From Candidatus Magasanikbacteria bacterium RIFOXYD2_FULL_41_14 (GTDB lineage: Bacteria > Patescibacteriota > Patescibacteriia > Magasanikbacterales > GWA2-37-8), in the NCBI GenBank assembly GCA_001784475.1, contig MFRE01000010.1, positions 1 through 38,277 of the forward strand: a stretch of 38,277 nucleotides of DNA. Direction: 5' to 3'. The position numbers and the translations under genes are program-made. Of the stretch, positions 17,050 through 23,200 are shown piece by piece (the stretch's first letter is position 1; every line of letters starts with the position of its first letter). The notes below the pieces were generated by a model that saw only the letters and a list, made by a program, of their open reading frames with translations, searched no databases and was not told where the DNA came from.

Positions 17050-17087
17050 AAAAAAATCAAAAGAGCCCGCCACCACGGAGGACTCTT
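17050..17087 (-). terminator. Terminator or attenuator 30-65 bases upstream of the 84-residue gene
   Basis: On the minus strand, an imperfect 11-bp GC-rich stem (complement of 17061-17087; arms AAGAGTCCTCC and GGCGGGCTCTT) is followed by TTGATTTTTTT. Its loop side TCCGTGG can instead pair with CCACGGA about 85 bases upstream (complement of 17161-17167). Confidence 0.6.
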
Positions 17088-17181
17088 CCAAAGATCTTTT
17101 GCAGACCCGGGACAAATACTTCACTAAAAGCCCGAGCGCGAAAGATCTTCGAAGGAATCTTCCGTGGGTGTGAAGTATTTG
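17088..17181 (-). promoter_or_regulatory. Structured leader with alternative pairings (riboswitch-like)
   Basis: A perfect 12-bp inverted repeat (17113-17124, CAAATACTTCAC, with 17170-17181) crosses a second possible pairing between 17161-17167 and the terminator arm at 17073-17079. The two pairings compete or form a pseudoknot, as expected of an attenuator. Two AAGATCTT blocks lie between them. I do not recognise a known riboswitch; the T-box consensus is not present. Confidence 0.4.
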
Positions 17182-17272
17182 ATTTTAAACTATTTGGCTA
17201 AGCCATATTTGCTTCTTGACTCGGAAATGTCCACGCTTAGCGCGGCCATTTCACTCGTCTACGAGACGCAAA

Positions 17273-17300
17273 TAAAAAACCGGCCCTACGGCCGGCAATT
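17273..17300 (-). terminator. Intrinsic terminator downstream of tRNA-Leu / candidate small RNA
   Basis: CCGGCC-CTAC-GGCCGG is a perfect stem-loop flanked by AAAAAA and TTTTT runs, so it could work in both directions. On the minus strand the T-run is TTTTTTATTT. Confidence 0.85.
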
Positions 17301-17380
17301 TTTGAACAAAAAATTACGCGACCATCAGGAGCCGATAATAATAATTGATACCGCGAATTTTTGGTTCAAATTGTTCATGT
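17273..17380 (-). ncRNA. Candidate small RNA of about 105 nt
   Basis: A minus-strand promoter at 17385-17413 and the terminator at 17273-17300 frame a short transcript with no conserved gene. It contains a 16-codon open frame (start near 17374, MNNLNQKFAVS...) with no Shine-Dalgarno sequence. It may be a stand-alone RNA or only the tail of the tRNA transcript. Confidence 0.3.
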
Positions 17381-17384
17381 ATTT

Positions 17385-17413
17385 ATGATATCACCACCCC
17401 AAAAAAGTGTCAA
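17385..17413 (-). promoter_or_regulatory. Promoter embedded in a hairpin downstream of tRNA-Leu
   Basis: On the minus strand, TTGACA (17408-17413), 17 bases, then TATCAT (17385-17390). The -10 side and sequence just upstream of the -35 box form a perfect 9-bp inverted repeat (17389-17397 with 17414-17422, TATCACCAC). Confidence 0.5.
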
Positions 17414-17432
17414 GTGGTGATAAATATGTTTG

Positions 17433-17514
17433 TGCCCAGGGCGGGACTCGAACCCGCATGACTTTCGTCGAGAGATTTTAAGTCTCTTGTGGCTACCGGT
17501 TACACCACCTGGGC
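17433..17514 (-). tRNA. tRNA-Leu (anticodon UAA)
   Basis: The minus strand reads GCCCAGG (acceptor), a D arm with the GGTAG loop, and anticodon stem AGAGA/TCTCT with loop CTTAAAA, giving anticodon TAA. A long variable arm CGACGAAAGTC (class II, as expected for leucine), T arm GCGGG-TTCGAGT-CCCGC, CCTGGGC and discriminator A follow. The CCA end is not encoded. It decodes UUA and UUG. Confidence 0.95.
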
Positions 17515-17573
17515 ATTATTTTTTTCTCTCCACAGAGCTGCGTATAGAGTTGCATGTTTTAGCTACGAATCAA

Positions 17574-17744
17574 ATGGCCAAAGCGCCAACTCCGGACAAA
17601 ATAATGTCCGAAGAGGGCAGAGAGAAAATTGCTTGGGCGCATTCGAATCGGTTGAGACATCAGCTCCACCGCAGCTCCATAAAGAGAATACCAGATACCA
17701 TTGTAAATGATTTAAAGTTAAAGTCAAGGACCGCTACCTGTTGA
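17574..17744 (+). CDS. Possible small basic protein (56 residues)
   Basis: An ATG at 17574 opens a frame encoding MAKAPTPDKIMSEEGREKI..., ending at TGA 17742-17744. The MSEEGREKIAWAHSNRLRH stretch resembles the SEEGRxKIAxAQxxRW pattern seen in short nucleic-acid-binding segments, but that is recollection and weak. No strong ribosome site is visible. The composition is somewhat GC-richer than flanking core genes, and the end lies 7 bases from the convergent adenosyltransferase gene. It may not be real. Confidence 0.3.
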   Translation: MAKAPTPDKIMSEEGREKIAWAHSNRLRHQLHRSSIKRIPDTIVNDLKLKSRTATC

Positions 17745-17750
17745 TAACCT

Positions 17751-18293
17751 CTATAATACTTTTTTCTCTTCTATATTGTCTTTAAAATTTACAAACCGCG
17801 CCGTTGCAAATAAATAATCACTCAAACGATTAATGTACTGATACAATTCGGGTCTCAGTTTAATTTCACGTCCAAATGTTATGAGCGCTCGTTCCGCCCG
17901 CCGACAAATCGCCCGCGCTTTGTGTAAACTGGCGGCCGCCAAGCACCCACCCGGTAAAATAAAATTTTTTAATTCCGGCAACTCTCCCCACATTTCATCA
18001 ATTTCTTTTTCCAACTCAAAAATTTCCTTTTCAGAAATTTTATCCAAACTCGCACTTACTTTATCATTTTGGGTCGCCGCCAACTCCGCCCCCACCTTAA
18101 ACAAATCGCGTGAAATTTTTTGCAAAAATTCCACCGGCTCTATCGCTCCCAAAAATGCCCGCGCCATCCCGAGTTCGGCGTTCAACTCGTCAATTTCGCC
18201 GATTACCATTAAATTAATACAGTCCTTGTCGGTGCGCGCGCCACCGAGGAGAGATGTTTGGCCGGTGTCGCCGGTTTTGGTGTAGATTTTCAT
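17751..18293 (-). CDS. Cob(I)alamin adenosyltransferase, PduO type
   Basis: This 180-residue helical-bundle enzyme transfers the adenosyl group of ATP to cob(I)alamin, making adenosylcobalamin. The ATP-binding N-terminus TKTGDTGQTSLLGGARTDKD (4-23) is intact, followed by GEIDELNAELG (about 32-42), FILPGG, AICRRAERAL and the C-terminal YINRLSDYLFATARF motif. All are typical of PduO-type enzymes. It lies 10 bases after a regulator gene in one operon. No cobalamin synthesis genes are visible, so it probably matures salvaged B12. The natural client in this window is NrdJ (20209-24828). Confidence 0.95.
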   Translation of the reverse strand: MKIYTKTGDTGQTSLLGGARTDKDCINLMVIGEIDELNAELGMARAFLGAIEPVEFLQKISRDLFKVGAELAATQNDKVSASLDKISEKEIFELEKEIDEMWGELPELKNFILPGGCLAAASLHKARAICRRAERALITFGREIKLRPELYQYINRLSDYLFATARFVNFKDNIEEKKVL

Positions 18294-18303
18294 ATAAATT
18301 AAT

Positions 18304-19335
18304 TTACAGCGCCAGCCCTATCATCATACTAACATTTTCATTGGCATTTTGCCAAGTGATATTTTTATCAGGGTGGCTATTCTGCCACACTCTAAAAATT
18401 TCATCGCCAAAACTTTGCCCAATAGCCTCAACATCTTTAAAATCTAAAACAATCTCTCTAAAACTTGCCAAGCCCATCATAATCCGGCGCGCTTCCGAAC
18501 GTGATAATAAATTTTTATTCACTTCGGACAATTTTACCAAAATTTTTGTCTTGGAAAATTCAAACGTGTCTTTGTCAGTATATTTGCCAAATACTTCTTG
18601 GTTGGTTCGTTTACTTTTTAAAGACAAAACAAAAAAAACCGAAGTGCCGATATTTTTTTTAGAATTTGTAATAAAAACATCATCAACACCCCCGCTATTT
18701 ATAAACTGGATTTCCTTGCCAGAACTTTCAATCAAAAAAGAATCGGCCATTTTAGAAGTAAAAAATATTCCCTGGCCGGTGTGTCTGGCCGGATCGGTGG
18801 TTTGTTTGCCTTTTAATAACTGCTGAATTGCCTGCAAATTATTCTCTAATTTAAATTTTTCTTTAATGTTGTTAAAGATACCAACACCCTCGTCATCAAC
18901 GATAAAAGAAATAAAATTAGCATTTCTTTTTACTATGGTTAAAATTTTTTTTGACTTTGAATGTTCAATCGCATTATTTACCATTTCCAAAAAAGAATAC
19001 TCAAACAAATTCGCGACATTGGATGGCAAGTCCAAAAAAATTCCGGTCATATCTTTGACTCTTTCCAAAACCATTTCTTCAGACAAATCTTTGTTATTAA
19101 ACTCTTCCGAAAATTTTAATATTGTTCGCTTGCCTTGCTCTAGGGATTTTTTGTTTGCCAAAACATACACCGCCTGATTGGCTTTACCAAGCATGATAAT
19201 TTCGCCGGAATTTCGCAATTCCTTAAAAAACCGACTGATATAAGCCCGAGAAAAACCGGTTAATTTCACAATATCGGCGGTTTTTAATTGTTTTTGTTCA
19301 GATAATTTGGCTAATATGAGAGATTTTATATCCAT
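18304..19335 (-). CDS. Winged-helix / GHKL ATPase / DUF4325-like (STAS-like) regulator
   Basis: The roughly 343-residue protein combines three parts. Residues about 1-60 are a winged helix (LKTADIVKLTGFSRAYISRFFKEL, split as helix-turn-helix). Residues about 100-235 are a GHKL ATPase with the N box EMVNNAIEHS, G1 box DDEGVGIF and G2 box TGQGIFFTSK. Residues about 260-335 match the DUF4325 pattern (ARRIMMGLASFREIVLDFKDVEAIGQSFGDEIFRVW, split). The ATPase resembles anti-sigma kinases and the last domain resembles their STAS-type antagonists, so one protein may switch DNA binding by phosphorylation. Ligand and targets are unknown. The ATG at 19335 is used; a TTG eight codons earlier lies inside the promoter's downstream operator arm. 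It heads the adenosyltransferase operon. Confidence 0.8.
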   Translation of the reverse strand: MDIKSLILAKLSEQKQLKTADIVKLTGFSRAYISRFFKELRNSGEIIMLGKANQAVYVLANKKSLEQGKRTILKFSEEFNNKDLSEEMVLERVKDMTGIFLDLPSNVANLFEYSFLEMVNNAIEHSKSKKILTIVKRNANFISFIVDDEGVGIFNNIKEKFKLENNLQAIQQLLKGKQTTDPARHTGQGIFFTSKMADSFLIESSGKEIQFINSGGVDDVFITNSKKNIGTSVFFVLSLKSKRTNQEVFGKYTDKDTFEFSKTKILVKLSEVNKNLLSRSEARRIMMGLASFREIVLDFKDVEAIGQSFGDEIFRVWQNSHPDKNITWQNANENVSMMIGLAL

Positions 19336-19351
19336 ATTTAGTTTACAATAT

Positions 19352-19394
19352 GTAGACAACTTTTATTATAGCACATATTTAAAAAGTTGTCAAC
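19352..19394 (-). promoter_or_regulatory. Consensus promoter with flanking inverted-repeat operator
   Basis: On the minus strand, TTGACA (19388-19393), 17 bases, then TATAAT (19365-19370), a perfect consensus. The 13-bp blocks 19352-19364 (GTAGACAACTTTT) and 19382-19394 (AAAAGTTGTCAAC) are inverted copies matching 12/13. They straddle the -10 box and cover the -35 box. A repressor, plausibly the winged-helix product itself, could loop or clamp here. A third palindrome, TTGTATACAA, lies just upstream. Confidence 0.7.
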
Positions 19395-19436
19395 TGATTG
19401 TATACAAAAAGTATGCGGTTATCACCACCCGATAAC

Positions 19437-19464
19437 TTGACAATCTGTGTGTGTGTGTTATACT
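19437..19464 (+). promoter_or_regulatory. Cassette B promoter with a TG-repeat spacer
   Basis: TTGACA (19437-19442), 16 bases, then TATACT (19459-19464). Most of the spacer is a (TG)6 dinucleotide tract (19446-19458). Slippage by one unit would change the spacing to 14 or 18, which could switch or tune expression. Confidence 0.7.
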
Positions 19465-19474
19465 GCGATGTTTA

Positions 19475-19491
19475 GCCCGAATGCCTCGGGC
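19475..19491 (+). promoter_or_regulatory. Leader hairpin of cassette B
   Basis: GCCCGA-ATGCC-TCGGGC is a 6-bp GC-rich stem-loop followed by AAAC. It is the counterpart of the hairpin at 7738-7752. The promoter-proximal GATGTTTAGC matches GATGTTTGGC in cassette A. Confidence 0.55.
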
Positions 19492-19509
19492 AAACACCGC
19501 GGAGGCGGT

Positions 19510-19953
19510 ATGGTCCGGAACTTCTCCTCGATGCTGGCGATGGCCTTGTTGGCCGTTGCCTGTGGCGCAACAACCCAGACCACCACGATCACGGCGGAAC
19601 CGCCGATGACCGTCCACAGCGGGACATGGGAAGACCCGCACGAATCGTGGGTCGTAGCACTGGACGCAGCCAGGGCGGGTGACCGAGAGTGGTCGGTCAT
19701 CATCGTGGTCAGCAAACAATCTCCACACTACACAACAATTCGCGAGCACTGGGCCAACGCTCCGGTAATCGCAAAGTTGGTAGTGGTGGACTATGACCAG
19801 ATGACACAGAAAGAGCTCGAGGCGTTCTCGGACTCTAACATACCAACGATGGGGCCAAGATGTTTCGTATTCAAACAAGGAGTACTTAACATTACATCAT
19901 GGATCGGGTCTGAGTGTGCCCACATCGCCGATTACATCGGCCATTACCACTAG
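19510..19953 (+). CDS. GC-rich small lipoprotein with a thioredoxin-like look, cassette B
   Basis: The predicted 147-residue protein starts at ATG 19510 with GGAGG four bases upstream. Its signal peptide ends in the lipobox LAVAC (near C18). The mature part has a thioredoxin-like strand and helix order: EWSVIIVVSKQS, then a helix, KLVVVDYDQM, a helix, then SNIPTMGPRCFVFKQG with a possible cis-proline. The position of the usual CxxC motif reads QSPHY, so no disulfide chemistry is expected and the fold call is tentative. GC content is far above that of neighbouring genes. The promoter, leader hairpin and 3' hairpin match cassette A, although the proteins differ. Confidence 0.6.
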   Translation: MVRNFSSMLAMALLAVACGATTQTTTITAEPPMTVHSGTWEDPHESWVVALDAARAGDREWSVIIVVSKQSPHYTTIREHWANAPVIAKLVVVDYDQMTQKELEAFSDSNIPTMGPRCFVFKQGVLNITSWIGSECAHIADYIGHYH

Positions 19954-20038
19954 CCCAACGGCCTTCCCACCCTCGGGCCCAGGCCACCAGTCAACTCCCA
20001 AGAGGACGTGGTGCCTCTCCCTCCGGTACCCGTCTATT

Positions 20039-20066
20039 CCGGATAATGCCTAACGGCGTTGTATGG
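20039..20066 (+). ncRNA. Conserved 3' UTR hairpin, copy B
   Basis: ACCCGTCTATT (20028-20038) precedes CCGGATAATGCC paired with GGCGTTGTATGG over a TAAC loop. The fold is shared with 8330-8357, including compensatory changes in the outer stem. The hairpin sits about 85 bases after the stop codon and 35 bases before the terminator. Confidence 0.55.
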
Positions 20067-20098
20067 AGTAGTGAAATTACCGGAGTGAGAAAAAAATT

Positions 20099-20134
20099 AA
20101 AACATCCCGACAAATTTGTCGGGATGTTTTTTTG
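20099..20134. terminator. Bidirectional terminator between cassette B and nrdJ
   Basis: AAACATCCCGACA and TGTCGGGATGTTT form a 13-bp perfect stem flanked by A- and T-runs. It serves the plus-strand lipoprotein gene and the minus-strand nrdJ. Confidence 0.9.
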
Positions 20135-20136
20135 TT

Positions 20137-20200
20137 GTGGATGGAGATTCCTCGTCGGCGCGAGCCTCGCTCGGAATGACAGGGCTTCGCTGCGCTACGC
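20137..20200. repeat. Dispersed repeat fragment (GGAATGACA type)
   Basis: GGCGCGAGCCTCGCTCGGAATGACA and the inner hairpin CAGGGC...GCCCTG resemble the ends of the element at 5505-5619. It lies just after the nrdJ stop on the minus strand. Confidence 0.45.
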
Positions 20201-20208
20201 CCTGTAAA

Positions 20209-23200
20209 CTAACTACACCCCGTCGTACTCCCACAGTTTAAACACTTATAACAACTCCCACTTCTAATCGTAATATGTCCACAAGTCCCACACGGTGGCG
20301 CGTCACCCATCATCCCCGACAACATCGCGTCCGCGCCAGTGACTTTTTTACTGGCCGAGGGCATTTTTGGCAAAGTCATTTGGGCTTCGGCAATTTCCAC
20401 TTGTTCATTGTCTTTTTTAACTAAACTCTCTGGCGTTTCTAATTCCAATGATGTTTGCGCGGTCGCCTCTTGGGCAATACGCGCCAATTGTTGGGCGCGG
20501 TTGCGTTGGATTCCGGTGGGTTTGACTTGGACAAAATCCGTTCGGCCTAAATATTCCATTCCGATGACGCGGAAAATAAAATCAATAATGGAAGTGGAAA
20601 ATTTAACATTGGGGTGATCAGTCATGCCCGACGGCTCAAAGCGCGTGAAAGTAAATTTATCAACATAATCTTCTAACGGCACACCATATTGTAAACCGGT
20701 GGAAATTGACATCGCAAATAAATTTAACAGACTTCGGAACGACGCGCCTTCTTTATACATATCAATAAAAACCTCACCTAATTTACCGTCTGGAAATTCA
20801 CCAGTTCGTAAATATAATTTCTGACCGCCAACTCTTGCTTTGATCGTCATACCACTGCGCTTATATGGTAATTTGCGTTGCTCGCCGTGGATATATACAT
20901 GCTTACCGTTAGAAGTGCCATCATGCGCATAATTCATTTGCATGTCTTCGGCGTCAACATCTTGTTTCCATTCACCGTTGGATAGTGTATGGACTGTTGG
21001 TGCAGACGTTGCTCCCACCACCCCCCGCCCCTCCTCGGGCAGGAGGGGAGACACCACGACTCTCGCGCCGACTCCAACTGGCGTCTCTCTCTTGTTAAGA
21101 GGGAGAGAAACTGTTGCTGCCACATCTTCTTTTTTGCTTTCTGTTTTTTTACTTTTTGCTGACAACGGTTGCGACATCTTACAGCCATCGCGATAAATGG
21201 CATTGCACTTTAACGCCAACTTCCACGAAGCCATATAGGCAATCTTGATATCCTCAACTGAGGCCTCGTTTGGCATGTTAATTGTTTTGGAAATTGATCC
21301 GCACAAAAATGGCTGGACCGCGGCCATCATCCGAATATGACCGAGATAGTGAATATAACGCTGACCTTTTTTACCATTTTTATTGGCTGTGTCAAATACC
21401 GCGTAGTGCTCAGGTTTTAAATGAGGTGCACCTTCAATTGTCATAGCACCACAAACATATTCGTTTGCTTCCGAAACTTGCTCATCGGTAAATCCTAATG
21501 CTTTTAATAAATTAAAATTCGGATCATTGTATTGTTCACTCGTAAACCCAAGCCGGCCCAAACATTCTTCGCCTAACGTCCAAACATTAAATACAAAACC
21601 CATTTCAAAAGCTCCTAACAAAGTTTTTTCAATTTTAGCAATATCATCATCGTTAAATCCCCTGGCCTTCAAACTCTCGGAGTTAATGTGTGGACAATTC
21701 TTTAGTGTGGCATGACCTTTTAGATAGCCGGCAATATCATTAATTTGCGCGGAGTTATAACCCAAAGTTTTAAGAGCCATTGGCACACTCTCGTTAACAA
21801 TTTTAAAATATCCTCCACCTGCTAATTTTTTAAATTTCACCAGCGCAAAATCCGGTTCCACACCAGTGGTAGAACAGTCCATGACAAGCCCAATCGTACC
21901 GGTCGGAGCGAGCAAGGTCGTTTGCGCGTTGCGATAACCATAACGCTCACCCATTTCTAAAGCGTCATTCCACAAATTGCGAGCGGCCACAAGTAAATAC
22001 GCGGGAGCGAACTCTTCAGAAATTCCGACTGGTTTAACGGACAAACCTTCATACTCATCGTCAGAGGCGTTAAAAGCCGCCCGACGGTGATTGCGTATTA
22101 CCCGCAACATATCCGCGCGATTTTCTTTAAACTTCGGAAACGGTCCTAAATTTTTCGCCATTTCCGCGGACGTAATGTATGACTGCGCCCCCATAATGGC
22201 TGTCACCGATCCGGCGAATGCCAAGGCCTCAGGTGAATCATAAGGAATACCCCCAGTCATAAGCACCGAACCAATATTGGCATAACCTAAACCTAAAGTA
22301 CGAAAATTATAACTGCCTTCCGCAATTTCCTTGCTAGGAAATTGGGCCATTAAAACACTTGTCTCCAAAACTACCGTCCACAGACGCGTTGCATACTTAA
22401 AACTCTCCACATCAAAACTGGCTGTTTCAGAATCGTAAAAATGGGCTAAATTGATGGAAGCCAAATTGCAGGCGGTATTATCAATAAACATGTATTCGGA
22501 ACAGGGGTTACTGGCATTAATGCGACCGGACTGCGGACAGGTGTGCCACTCGTTTATAGTAGTGTCAAACTGTAAACCGGGGTCAGCACAAGACCAAGCG
22601 GAAGATGCAATTGATTCCCATAAATCACGAGCTGGCAAAGTTTTGCAAACTTTATCACCCGTACGCCATTTCAAATTCCAATCAGCCCCATTTTCTACTG
22701 ATTCCAAATAATCATGGGTAACACGAACGGAGTTATTAGAATTTTGACCAGAAACAGTACCATAGGCCTCGCCTTCATAATGTGAATCATAGCCGGCCGC
22801 TACCATGGCCGCCACTTTCTTTTCTTCTTTTACTTTCCAAGTAATAAATTCCTCAATATCTGGATGATCAACATCTAAAATTACCATTTTAGCCGCGCGC
22901 CTCGTGGTGCCACCGGATTTAATTCCTCCAGCCGCGCGATCGCCAATTTTTAACCAGCTCATTAAGCCCGATGACGTGCCACCGCCAGACAAAGGTTCGC
23001 CCCGTCCGCGCAAAGCGGAAAAATTTGTACCAGTACCAGAGCCATATTTAAATAACCGCGCTTCGCGCACCCACAAATCCATAATACCACCTTCATTTAC
23101 CAAATCATCTTTAACTGATTGAATAAAACAATTGTGAACCACTACACCATTAGCACAGAATTTTCCAGTTTCGGTTTGGATATCATATACTTCTTCCTCG

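Noticed and set aside
17044-17181. T-box or other known riboswitch
   Set aside because: The T-box consensus and specifier arm are absent, and no known aptamer core was recognised. It was kept only as an unassigned leader.
16758-17201. Plus-strand open frame of 147 residues across the GC-rich segment and its leader
   Set aside because: It runs through a terminator hairpin and the 12-bp inverted repeat and has no convincing ribosome site. The minus-strand gene with GGGAG spacing is the better choice, although not certain.
17430-17573. Coding reading of the tRNA-Leu region
   Set aside because: The upstream part of the plus-strand frame is the complement of a complete tRNA-Leu. Only the portion after the ATG at 17574 was kept, with low confidence.
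19390-19878. Long minus-strand open frame (162 residues) opposite cassette B
   Set aside because: Same reason: antisense to a better-supported lipoprotein gene, with a composition that looks like a shadow frame (rich in Arg, His and Cys).
20934-21203. Separate small gene inside the nrdJ linker region
   Set aside because: The frames on both strands are shadows of nrdJ and of the palindromic repeat it contains.
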